Shown piece after piece: positions 1-6,112 of a DNA stretch of 64,000 nucleotides. The stretch's first letter is position 1; each line of letters starts with the position of its first letter. This DNA is from Aquisediminimonas profunda (lineage in GTDB: Bacteria > Pseudomonadota > Alphaproteobacteria > Sphingomonadales > Sphingomonadaceae), in NCBI RefSeq assembly GCF_019443285.1, contig NZ_CP080327.1, positions 1,918,001 through 1,982,000 of the forward strand, in the 5' to 3' direction. A program made the position numbers and the translations under genes. The notes under the pieces are model-generated. The model made no database searches. It saw only the letters and a program-made list of their open reading frames with translations, and was not told where the DNA came from.

Positions 1-192
1 CGCCGCCGGACCCTGCATCGTGCAGCTCTGGAGGCTCAGCCTGACTGGCCTGTCATCCCCATGGCGAGTGCCGTCGAACAAATGGCCGTCAATCGCGCGC
101 CGGTAGGGGTTTTTGCCGGAGATTCACCTTCTGGGAAGGCCTTTTCCACCCTTTGGCGGGGTATCGAAGCACGGTTGGCTCGATTGAGGTAG
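1..192 (+). CDS. ParA-family ATPase, C-terminal fragment (cut by left edge)
   Basis: Reading frame 1 is open from the window edge to a TAG at 190-192 and encodes about 63 residues. The stretch WPVIPMASAVEQMAVNRAP followed by VGVFAGDSPSGKAF and a final LWRGIEARLAR resembles the C-terminal end of short ParA/MinD-like ATPases (AAA_31 type) of sphingomonads, whose nucleotide-binding part would lie to the left of the window. Such proteins act in DNA or protein positioning. The Walker motifs are not visible, so the family call rests on the tail only. The gene converges on the Cys-rich peptide gene at 227-349, with one hairpin between them. Confidence 0.55.
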   Translation, partial: RRRTLHRAALEAQPDWPVIPMASAVEQMAVNRAPVGVFAGDSPSGKAFSTLWRGIEARLARLR

Positions 193-196
193 GGGC

Positions 197-215
197 CGCG
201 GCGGAATTTGCCGCG
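197..215. terminator. Hairpin between convergent genes, possible bidirectional terminator
   Basis: CGCGGC at 197-202 and GCCGCG at 210-215 form a perfect 6-bp inverted repeat around a 7-nt AT-rich loop. It sits exactly in the 34-bp gap between the stop of the ParA-like gene (192) and the stop of the metallothionein-like gene (227). No T-run follows on either strand, so intrinsic termination is only suggested by position. Confidence 0.35.
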
Positions 216-226
216 ACCCGCTCGAT

Positions 227-349
227 TCAGCACTTGCAGGGGTTGCAGGTACAGGGGTTGCACGAACAAGCACTGCAGGTGCACGGATTGCAGCGGCAAG
301 TGCCTTTGTTTGGCGATGCAGCTGGATTGGTTTCGATGGTCTTCTTCAT
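227..349 (-). CDS. Metallothionein-like 40-residue Cys-rich peptide
   Basis: ATG at 349-347 is preceded by AAGGAG at 361-356 with a 6-nt gap, an excellent ribosome-binding site; TGA is at 229-227. The 40-residue product has a 16-residue polar N-terminus (MKKTIETNPAASPNKG, then T17) and a 23-residue tail with ten cysteines at positions 18, 20, 23, 25, 28, 30, 33, 35, 38 and 40. These form a perfectly regular C-x-C-x-x pattern with mostly Asn-Pro between units. No aromatic residue and no histidine is present. This composition is that of a metallothionein that chelates soft metals in the cytoplasm; no signal peptide is seen. The gene faces the MerR-family gene across a MerR-type promoter, which implies metal induction. 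I cannot assign it to a named metallothionein family from memory. Function is inferred from composition and context. Confidence 0.8.
   Translation of the reverse strand: MKKTIETNPAASPNKGTCRCNPCTCSACSCNPCTCNPCKC
230..298 (-). repeat. 15-bp tandem repeat encoding the C-x-C-x-x units
   Basis: Within the Cys-rich peptide gene the codons for residues 18-40 form four full 15-bp units and a 9-bp partial unit. Each full unit reads TGY-NNN-TGC followed by two codons, usually AAY-CCN. Unit edges coincide with the C-x-C-x-x protein period. Units three and four are nearly identical in sequence, which suggests growth by internal duplication and possible length variation between strains. Confidence 0.75.
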
Positions 350-383
350 GGGGATCTCCTTGTTTTGCCAAATGGCGAATCAG

Positions 384-415
384 TCTATAACCTCCGTACT
401 GTGGTACGGAGTCAA
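384..415 (-). promoter_or_regulatory. MerR-type promoter/operator with 20-bp spacer
   Basis: Read on the minus strand, a -35 box TTGACT (415-410) is separated by 20 bp from a -10 box TATAGA (389-384). The spacer contains the perfect dyad CTCCGTAC-N4-GTACGGAG at 392-411. MerR-family activators are known to work on promoters with over-long 19-20 bp spacers carrying such a dyad. The TTGACTCCGTAC...GTACGG core is very like the Tn501/Tn21 mer operator as I recall it. It would drive the metallothionein-like gene, whose ATG is about 35 bp downstream. On the plus strand a weak TTGCCA (365-370) and TATAAC (386-391) could serve merR, so the regulator would also control itself. Confidence 0.8.
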
Positions 416-420
416 GCGGT

Positions 421-810
421 ATGGGTGGAATGACAATTGGTCGGCTCGCAGAGGCGGCTAATGTGGGTGTCGAGACTGTGCGCTTCTATCAGAGGCGCGG
501 ACTTCTGCCGGTTCCACGCAGCGCAGGTGCAGTGCGACGATACGATGAGGAGGATCTGCGGCGTCTGCGCTTTATCAGGAGAGCTGCGACGGCGGGCTTC
601 ACCTTGGCCGACATTGCGGAGCTGATTCGCCTCGATACGACGGAAGATCGTCCTCGTGCGGCTGCGATGGCAGCAGACCGGCTGGCGGCACTGGACATAA
701 AGATTGCAGAACTTGAGGCGTCCCGCGCCGCTCTCGCCCGATTGAGTGCCGCCTGCGGCAAAGGGGAGGAGGGTCCATGTCCGATTCTTGAAGCTTTCGA
801 TCCTGATTGA
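421..810 (+). CDS. MerR-family metal-responsive regulator
   Basis: A 129-residue protein (from ATG 421; ATG 430 giving MTIGRLAEAA is an alternative start). The N-terminal winged helix has the family hallmarks TIGRLAEAANVGVETVRFYQ, RGLL and RRYDEEDLRRLRFI, followed by a dimerisation coiled coil at about 80-110. The metal loop has Cys112 and Cys120 (AACGKGEEGPCPI), spaced by seven residues as in CueR. The third Cys found in MerR and ZntR near position 79-82 is absent, replaced in alignment by Arg or neighbouring residues. By analogy it senses a soft, perhaps monovalent, metal ion and activates the divergent metallothionein-like gene through the dyad at 392-411. Metal identity is inference. Confidence 0.85.
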   Translation: MGGMTIGRLAEAANVGVETVRFYQRRGLLPVPRSAGAVRRYDEEDLRRLRFIRRAATAGFTLADIAELIRLDTTEDRPRAAAMAADRLAALDIKIAELEASRAALARLSAACGKGEEGPCPILEAFDPD

Positions 811-864
811 ATCCCGCCTGCTACCTTATCATTGCGCAATGCCGGACTAACGCTGGCTTAACGG

Positions 865-1290
865 CTAGCGTCGGCGCATTCTGCCAGACAAGGTCACGAA
901 GAAGGCCGTTGACCAGCCAATCAGGACGATCCCGTTAATCCCTTCAATGGCGGCGACCAGGCGCCAACGATCAGCCATGGCCAGATCATCATAGCCAATC
1001 GCACCATAGGTTATGGTCGAGAAGTAGACTGCATTGCGCAGTCCTTCCACAGCCCCGATAAAGTCATAGACAAAGGCGTAGAGCCAGATTTCAACACCGT
1101 GCAGGCCAATGAGGGCAAGGATCACAGAGAGGGTCACACCAAAACCCCGCAAGGACATCGGATGAATATGCTCGATTGCTTCTTCAAGTTCTTCAAGCCG
1201 AAGCAGCCGCGCGACCGTGAATAGGCCGACGGCGTGAATTATCACGGTCAGAATGACCATGACCGTCGCCAGCGAGAGTTCTGCAAGCAT
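865..1290 (-). CDS. Single-pore ion-channel-family membrane protein
   Basis: A 141-residue protein with hydrophobic segments at about 5-29, 48-75 and 110-135. Before the last one lies a pore-like element, NAVYFSTITYGAIGYDD, resembling the TxxTxGYGD potassium selectivity filter, but with TYGAIGYDD. This is the architecture of Ion_trans_2-type minimal channels. Because the filter reads IGYDD rather than GYGD, potassium selectivity is uncertain. The start at ATG 1290 has no strong ribosome-binding site. It is the last gene of a minus-strand group of five genes (3899 to 865), but gaps of 40-70 bp do not prove an operon. Confidence 0.6.
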   Translation of the reverse strand: MLAELSLATVMVILTVIIHAVGLFTVARLLRLEELEEAIEHIHPMSLRGFGVTLSVILALIGLHGVEIWLYAFVYDFIGAVEGLRNAVYFSTITYGAIGYDDLAMADRWRLVAAIEGINGIVLIGWSTAFFVTLSGRMRRR

Positions 1291-1332
1291 TGCGACTCGA
1301 TAGGATCGGATTGCTCGGGACTCAAGCCACTG

Positions 1333-1776
1333 TTAGCGCAGGATGCCTTTCGCCCGCATTTGTCGCGCATAGATGAAGAGGCCGATTGCTGCAGCCCAAA
1401 GAACTGCGTTGAAGGCCCGACCACCAGCTGTGTTCAAACCCTCTGGAACATCGGCCAGAACGAATTGGTGGAACGACGAAACAGCCAATCCAGCCAAGGA
1501 AATCGCAAATGCGGGATACGCCAAGCCTTTCCTCGAGATCAGCAGGATTGAACCCGCGATTGCGCCCCAAACTCCCAATGCCCAGAAAAGGTTCGCCCAG
1601 AATGGAAAACTGTCGAGCCAGGAAATTTGCTCTGCCGTGAAATCCTTGAGCCACGCCGCATTGTGGGTTTTGGTCATGGTGTAATCAAGCCCGCCCATGC
1701 TGTTCCACAGGAGGCTACCAATACCGACCGCCCAAAGGTGCCATGGCGCTTTTTTTGCCTCGCCAATTCCTGGCAT
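1333..1776 (-). CDS. Conserved four-helix membrane protein, function unknown
   Basis: A 147-residue protein with four predicted transmembrane segments (about 13-30, 57-80, 85-108 and 122-138) and a conserved-looking stretch NSMGGLDYTMTKTHNAAWL after the first helix. I recognise this as the kind of small inner-membrane protein common in sphingomonads but know no function. ATG 1776 is preceded by GGGAG at good spacing, which supports the start. It lies between the ion-channel-like gene and a lipoprotein gene on the same strand. Confidence 0.65.
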   Translation of the reverse strand: MPGIGEAKKAPWHLWAVGIGSLLWNSMGGLDYTMTKTHNAAWLKDFTAEQISWLDSFPFWANLFWALGVWGAIAGSILLISRKGLAYPAFAISLAGLAVSSFHQFVLADVPEGLNTAGGRAFNAVLWAAAIGLFIYARQMRAKGILR

Positions 1777-1830
1777 AATCTCCCACCTCGTCTGGCGGCA
1801 TATCTTCCAATTACCGCACGGAGATTTGCG

Positions 1831-2334
1831 CTATTGCTCCGTCGCTTTCGCGGTGTTCGAGACCACATTCCAGGCAATCTTCCAGCTGCCATCGGCTTGT
1901 GTCTTGTACCCGATCAGCCAATTGCCGCGTTCGATGACGGGTTTTTTCGTTTCGCTGTCGGTCATTGTATAGGCGTATTCGGCCCGATAGACGGCCATCT
2001 CGCCTGAAGCTGCGACATCGACCTTCTCATTGCTGACAGCGATCTTGGCGAGCGGATCCTGCATTTGCTTGGCCGTCATCATCAGATCAGCTTCTTTCCC
2101 GACGGTATTGGGTGCTCCATGAAACATGCTGACCTCATCGGGCATGTCATGCTCGACGACCGCCTTCGCATCATGCGCGTTGAATTCTTCGACCAACTTG
2201 GCGACGTCTGCTTTTATTGCGGCCTCTGCCTTGCTGGTATCAACCTTTTCGGTTGCGGCGGGCTTGGTGCAGGCGGCCAGAGATGCGCAGCACAGAATGA
2301 ATATGGCGCGGCTGGCCAAGCGGTTCAGTTTCAT
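1831..2334 (-). CDS. Lipoprotein with SnoaL/NTF2-like (DUF4440) fold
   Basis: From ATG 2334 the protein is 167 residues and begins MKLNRLASRAIFILCCASLAACTKP, a signal peptide with a lipobox LAAC, so it should be a lipid-anchored periplasmic or outer-membrane protein. The start at 2334 is preferred over an upstream in-frame codon at 2400 because only it places the signal peptide at the N-terminus. The mature part (EEFNAHDAKAVVEHDMPDEV, then later GNWLIGYKTQADGSWKIAWNV) has the pattern of SnoaL-like/DUF4440 cone-shaped folds. No catalytic activity can be assigned. Its neighbour at 2404-3270 carries related repeats of the same fold. Confidence 0.7.
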   Translation of the reverse strand: MKLNRLASRAIFILCCASLAACTKPAATEKVDTSKAEAAIKADVAKLVEEFNAHDAKAVVEHDMPDEVSMFHGAPNTVGKEADLMMTAKQMQDPLAKIAVSNEKVDVAASGEMAVYRAEYAYTMTDSETKKPVIERGNWLIGYKTQADGSWKIAWNVVSNTAKATEQ

Positions 2335-2403
2335 TGGATCGACCCCCACGTTCGGCATTTCGGATCGGGAGATGCTCGTCCGGATCAAGCTTGAAGTCAA
2401 GGA

Positions 2404-3270
2404 TCAGCTCGCTGGGCTTTCAGGCGGACTCGGCAGCAATTCGTCAAAGACTATTTGCCAACCGTTGGGTGTGGCTTGCCAGACGCGCGCAAAATGGCCT
2501 TTGATTGTACTTCCCGAAGTGTTTTCCCAATGAGCAGGACCCAGTGTAAAGACAATGTCTCCTGCTTTCGACGCAAAAGTCAGGTCGGCCCGTTCGTACG
2601 CAATTGTGTGGCTCGGGAAGGACATTTCGGTTTGAGCTGCGGCTCCAGTTGAGGGAGGACGATCAGCACGAAGGATGCGGACATTCTGGGCGAGAAAAGG
2701 GATCAACACCCTCGCGGCATTATACTTTTCTTCAATGGCAGTAACCTTGGCAATGGCCGCCTTGGCCGTTGTGCGCCGATTTGCCGAGGTCATGAATTCA
2801 GCAACGGCACCCTCTCGCGCGACGGAGGTCGGCTCTTCAGTTCCCGTTCCGCCGTCGAATATCCACCGCCAGCGTTTGTCCGGCTGCAACTTCCATACAG
2901 TAAAATACTGACCCTGAATTCGGCCGGTGTCGTCAACGGTATAAGGCCCGGTCGTGAATCCAAGATCGCCGGAGCGCGATATCAACGCGACAGCCGGCCA
3001 CCATTTTAATGTTTTCGAACCAGATTCCGGCCGCGCACCAAAGAGAGCACGAGCATTGCGAATCTGCCCTTTTGCGATCACGACCCCGTCAGGTGCGGAA
3101 TATGTTCGAAATGCCGAAATCCAGCCATTCTGAGCTGCGTAAGCAGCAAATTCCCTTTCGACCGCGACGATGGGGGCGGCACGCTGGGGTGGCTTGGCAA
3201 AACAGCTGCTGCCTACACTCGCCAACAAAGCAAAACCAATGGCACATTCAAGTTTATACCGGATATTCAT
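2404..3270 (-). CDS. Exported protein with two SnoaL/DUF4440-like halves
   Basis: ATG 3270 gives a 288-residue protein beginning MNIRYKLECAIGFALLASVGSSCFA, a Sec signal peptide. Two similar halves follow. The first has VEREFAAYAAQNGWISAFRTYSAPDGVV and later GDLGFTTGPYTVDD..GQYFTVWKLQPDKRWRWIFDGG; the second has KAGDIVFTLGPAHWEN..GHFARVWQATPNGWQIVFDELLP. Both match the pattern of DUF4440 proteins, with a conserved tryptophan-rich C-terminal strand. Its start codon overlaps the stop of the upstream gene (ATGA, 3267-3270), so translation is probably coupled. Role unknown; a periplasmic small-molecule binding or detoxifying role is possible. Confidence 0.65.
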   Translation of the reverse strand: MNIRYKLECAIGFALLASVGSSCFAKPPQRAAPIVAVEREFAAYAAQNGWISAFRTYSAPDGVVIAKGQIRNARALFGARPESGSKTLKWWPAVALISRSGDLGFTTGPYTVDDTGRIQGQYFTVWKLQPDKRWRWIFDGGTGTEEPTSVAREGAVAEFMTSANRRTTAKAAIAKVTAIEEKYNAARVLIPFLAQNVRILRADRPPSTGAAAQTEMSFPSHTIAYERADLTFASKAGDIVFTLGPAHWENTSGSTIKGHFARVWQATPNGWQIVFDELLPSPPESPAS

Positions 3271-3899
3271 GGCCGATCCGCCCTGGTGCTTGGACGACGG
3301 CGATAGGTAAGGTCCCAAGTGACAACCCACGCTTGCTTCGCATTGTCCCATCCTTCGCCCCACTGACGTACAGTGGAATCGTCAATCGGGTGGAAATTCA
3401 TACGCCTCTTAGCAAATTTCTGATTGGCTAGCGTTTGACCGCTGCGATCGTCCATGATCAGCGTTCCGTCCTGCATCGTGCCGCCATAGGGGGTGATCCG
3501 TCCGGTAGCATCGATCCAGGTCTGCTTCCATTCTTTGGCCGACGAATCAAAACCATTGATGCTATGACCCGAGGCTCCCTGGAACGGGCGCCAAGTTTCG
3601 AGGATGACGCAACCCTGATCGGCAAGCGTGATGCTGCTTTCTGCGACAAGGTCAGTGGTACCCGTCATCGAAACATCCCATTCGCCCAACCAGAAGTCGA
3701 ATTGCCTGTTTTCCGGTTCGGTACAGCCAGGCGGGCGCTGTCGCACCACGGCACCGTTCGATTTGAGGGCACGGAGTTGGGTCAACTCGCGGTCCAGGTC
3801 TGCGGGCTTCAATTTGGGGCTTGCAGGTGCCGCAAGCGCTGCCTGTGCGAAGAGTGTCGACGCTGCCGCAGCTTCAAGGAAGATTCTCGCAAGAATCAT
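3267..3899 (-). CDS. Exported DUF1579-like protein
   Basis: A 210-residue protein with an N-terminal signal peptide ending near AQAALAAP. The mature part contains ENRQFDFWLGEWDV, the motif of DUF1579-like lipocalin-type beta-barrels, then repeated short hydrophobic strands such as GTLIMDDRSGQ and AWVVTWDLTYRRR. No enzyme function is known to me for this family. It is the first gene of a coupled pair with the DUF4440-like gene (4-bp ATGA overlap). The start ATG 3899 is followed directly by the signal peptide and preceded by GAGGGCACC-like sequence (GGAG not perfect). Confidence 0.65.
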   Translation of the reverse strand: MILARIFLEAAAASTLFAQAALAAPASPKLKPADLDRELTQLRALKSNGAVVRQRPPGCTEPENRQFDFWLGEWDVSMTGTTDLVAESSITLADQGCVILETWRPFQGASGHSINGFDSSAKEWKQTWIDATGRITPYGGTMQDGTLIMDDRSGQTLANQKFAKRRMNFHPIDDSTVRQWGEGWDNAKQAWVVTWDLTYRRRPSTRADRP

Positions 3900-4002
3900 G
3901 AGGTGCCCTCCCGTGTGAACCGTGTCGGATTAAGCCGCTCCTCGCCCGAATTGGCCTTGCTTTCGACAACGGGGCACATTTGAACGACAAATGACATCAC
4001 GC

Positions 4003-4076
4003 TTGACTTTTTGTGCTGGTTGTCGCTTAGGAGCGCCTATCACTGCGGGGCGGTTTCGCTCCGCTTTGTTTTTTGG
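4003..4076 (+). terminator. Strong rho-independent terminator with promoter-like sequence in front
   Basis: GCGGGGCG (4045-4052), loop GTTT and CGCTCCGC (4057-4064) form an 8-bp stem with one G-T pair, followed by TTTGTTTTTT, a good intrinsic terminator for plus-strand transcription. A TTGACT at 4003-4008 with a weak CTTAGG 17 bp further on looks like a promoter but would make a transcript of only a few tens of bases. No plus-strand gene lies within 3.2 kb upstream, so what this terminator ends is unclear. The rest of 3900-4151 shows no gene. Confidence 0.6.
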
Positions 4077-4151
4077 GAAAGGGGCGGGCCCGCAAATTCC
4101 GCCTGGTCTGGGGTACCTTGCACGGCCCCTTAACGAACGAAGGATATTACG

Positions 4152-4574
4152 ATGCGTCATCGCGTTGGCGGCCGCAAGCTGCAGAGAACCTCCTCCCATC
4201 GTGCGGCGTTGTTCCGCAATATGGCAGCAGCCCTTATCAAGCATGAGCAGATCACGACGACCCTCGCAAAGGCGAAGGAACTGCGCCCCTATACAGAAAA
4301 GCTGGTGACGCTCGCAAAGAAGGGCGGACTTTCTAACCGCCGCCTTGCGCACGCCCGTCTTCTTGATGAAGCGCAGTTGACGAAGCTATTCGATGTGCTG
4401 GCTGATCGCTACCGCACCCGCAATGGCGGTTATATTCGCATCGTGAAGGCCGGTATTCGTGCGTCAGACGCTGCCTCGATGGCAGTAATCGAGTTCGTCG
4501 ACCGTGATGAAAGTGCCAAGGGACAAGATTCCGGGCCTGTGATGGGCGACGAGGATATGGCCGAAGCTGCCTAA
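4152..4574 (+). CDS. rplQ: 50S ribosomal protein L17
   Basis: The 140-residue product begins [20 protein letters not shown], the invariant start of bacterial L17, and contains [24 protein letters not shown] and [15 protein letters not shown]17 is a component of the large ribosomal subunit near the exit tunnel. The last 20 residues form an acidic tail ([17 protein letters not shown]). GAAGG upstream of ATG 4152 serves as ribosome-binding site. In most alphaproteobacteria rplQ directly follows rpoA at the end of the ribosomal protein operon; here a stretch of unrelated minus-strand genes precedes it. It is followed after 9 bp by a PhnA-like gene, probably in one transcript. Confidence 0.97.
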   Translation: MRHRVGGRKLQRTSSHRAALFRNMAAALIKHEQITTTLAKAKELRPYTEKLVTLAKKGGLSNRRLAHARLLDEAQLTKLFDVLADRYRTRNGGYIRIVKAGIRASDAASMAVIEFVDRDESAKGQDSGPVMGDEDMAEAA

Positions 4575-4583
4575 GGCTGCCCG

Positions 4584-4886
4584 ATGTCTGACGACGATTA
4601 TGTCTATGACGAAGCGTCAGGCGAATGGATCAGTGCCACTGAAGCAAAGTCGAAGCTTGATTTTGCCGATTCAATCGAAGTCCGTGATGCCGTCGGCAAC
4701 CTGCTTGCCGACGGGGATCAGGTCACACTGATCAAGGACCTGACTGTAAAGGGCGCGGGGCAAACGCTTAAGCGCGGTACACTTATCAGGTCGATCCGGC
4801 TGACCGGAGACCCGCAGGAAATTGATTGCCGTTATGACGGCATCAAGGGCCTTGTCCTGCGGGCCGAATTTGTGAGAAAGCGCTGA
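4584..4886 (+). CDS. PhnA (YjdM)-family protein lacking the zinc-ribbon cysteines
   Basis: The C-terminal 70 residues match the PhnA domain: VRDAVGNLLADGDQVTLIKDL, TVKGAGQTLKRGTLI, then [23 protein letters not shown]. coli YjdM has an N-terminal zinc ribbon with four Cys; here the equivalent segment reads DDDYVYDEASGEWISA and contains no Cys, so the ribbon is degenerate. Despite the historical name, a direct role in phosphonate use is not established for the family. At 100 residues it is slightly shorter than YjdM. Its stop overlaps the probable CTG start of the next gene. Confidence 0.85.
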   Translation: MSDDDYVYDEASGEWISATEAKSKLDFADSIEVRDAVGNLLADGDQVTLIKDLTVKGAGQTLKRGTLIRSIRLTGDPQEIDCRYDGIKGLVLRAEFVRKR

Positions 4887-5191
4887 GCAGCATCGCTTTT
4901 GAGGCAACCGGCCAGATCTGGGTCTGGACGGCTGCACCCTCGGCCAGGGGTGCCTGGCATTTCATGACAATTGATCCGCAGACCGCAGTTGAGATCCGCT
5001 ATGAAGCCTTGGGTCGCATCGGCGGTTTTGGCAGCGTCAAGGTTTCGGCGACGATTGGCAAGACACGCTGGTTCACTTCGCTGTTTCCGCATAAGGAGTC
5101 TGGCGGCTTCCTTCTGCCGCTAAAGGCCGATGTACGCCGGGCGGAAGGATTGGCCGTGGGCGATACTGTGACGGCGCGTCTCGAAATCTGA
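4883..5191 (+). CDS. DUF1905-domain protein with probable CTG start
   Basis: The first ATG in frame (4964) would cut the domain in half: the in-frame codons upstream encode [20 protein letters not shown] then AWHF, which is the normal N-terminal part of DUF1905. Between that and the stop of phnA the only plausible initiator is CTG at 4883-4885, which overlaps the phnA stop as CTGA. From there the protein is 102 residues and contains [20 protein letters not shown] and [17 protein letters not shown], typical of the family. The biochemical role of DUF1905 is unknown. Expression is probably by translational coupling with the PhnA-like gene. Confidence 0.75.
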   Translation: MSSIAFEATGQIWVWTAAPSARGAWHFMTIDPQTAVEIRYEALGRIGGFGSVKVSATIGKTRWFTSLFPHKESGGFLLPLKADVRRAEGLAVGDTVTARLEI

Positions 5192-5201
5192 AAGGGTCGT
5201 T

Positions 5202-5984
5202 ATGGACACGCAAGAGATGATGGCACTGCGGTCTTTATCCGGGCGGATTGCTCTTGTTACGGGCGCCGCGAGTGGCATGGGGCGTGCCACAGCACATTTG
5301 CTGGCTGCAATGGGGGCGAAAGTGGCAGTGACCGATTTCAACGGTCCCGGCGCCGAAAAGGTCGCCAAGGATATTGTCGGCGACGGCGGATTTGCAAGAG
5401 CATGGGCGCTGGACGTTGCAGATCGGGAGCAGGTCTTGACGGTTGTAGCGGAAGCAGCTGGAGCATTCGGCGGGCTCGACATTGTCGTCAACAACGCCGG
5501 CATTTCCAATGCGCTTGCGTTTGATGATCCGCAGTATGAGGAAGCCTGGCAGCGGCTGATCGCCGTTATCCTGACCGGAACGCAGCAAGTGACCCGGGCA
5601 GCCTTACCCTGGCTCAAAAAGTCGAATGCAGCTCGCGTGGTCAATATCGCTTCGACCGAGGCCCTGGGCGCGACCGCCGGACACAGCGGTTATAGTGCTG
5701 CCAAGGCCGGCGTGACCGGTCTGACGCGTTCACTCGCCGTTGAGTTCGGACGCTCGGGCATCACTGTCAACTGCATCTGCCCCGGACCAATCAACACTGG
5801 CATGACGGCGGTCATCCCTGCCGAGGCCAAGGCGATCTTCGCGAAACGCCGCACTGCAATGAACCGCTACGGCGAGCCTGAAGAAGTCGCGCAAATCATT
5901 GTAAGTCTTTGCTTGCCTGCAGCATCCTATATCACTGGCGCAGTCATCCCGGTTGATGGTGGCTTGATGGCGCGAAACGCCTGA
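5202..5984 (+). CDS. Short-chain dehydrogenase/reductase (classical SDR)
   Basis: A 260-residue SDR. The Rossmann cofactor motif TGAASGMG is at 20-27, D45 ends the second strand (VAVTDFNG, suggesting NAD over NADP), NNAG is at 97-100 and the catalytic residues are Ser151, Tyr164 and Lys168 (YSAAK). The C-terminal CPGPINTGM and [11 protein letters not shown] are typical of 3-oxoacyl-ACP-reductase-like and sugar or steroid dehydrogenases. Substrate cannot be told from sequence. It follows the DUF1905 gene after 10 bp with a GGG ribosome site, probably at the end of the rplQ transcript. Confidence 0.9.
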   Translation: MDTQEMMALRSLSGRIALVTGAASGMGRATAHLLAAMGAKVAVTDFNGPGAEKVAKDIVGDGGFARAWALDVADREQVLTVVAEAAGAFGGLDIVVNNAGISNALAFDDPQYEEAWQRLIAVILTGTQQVTRAALPWLKKSNAARVVNIASTEALGATAGHSGYSAAKAGVTGLTRSLAVEFGRSGITVNCICPGPINTGMTAVIPAEAKAIFAKRRTAMNRYGEPEEVAQIIVSLCLPAASYITGAVIPVDGGLMARNA

Positions 5985-6112
5985 AGCGCGATTCAAGTTG
6001 GATTGTTGCGCATGGCTACCGATTGGAGATAAGATAGATCAATCGTAAGATATTCGGATCGCGCTACGATTGCCACACTGTCAGACTGGTTTCTCAATCA
6101 GGGGGTAAGACA

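Noticed and set aside
36-371. A 111-codon minus-strand frame covering the Cys-rich peptide gene
   Set aside because: It is the out-of-frame shadow of the 40-codon peptide gene, has no ribosome site at its start and a low-complexity product. The plus-strand frames over the same stretch (153-461, 208-390) are also shadows.
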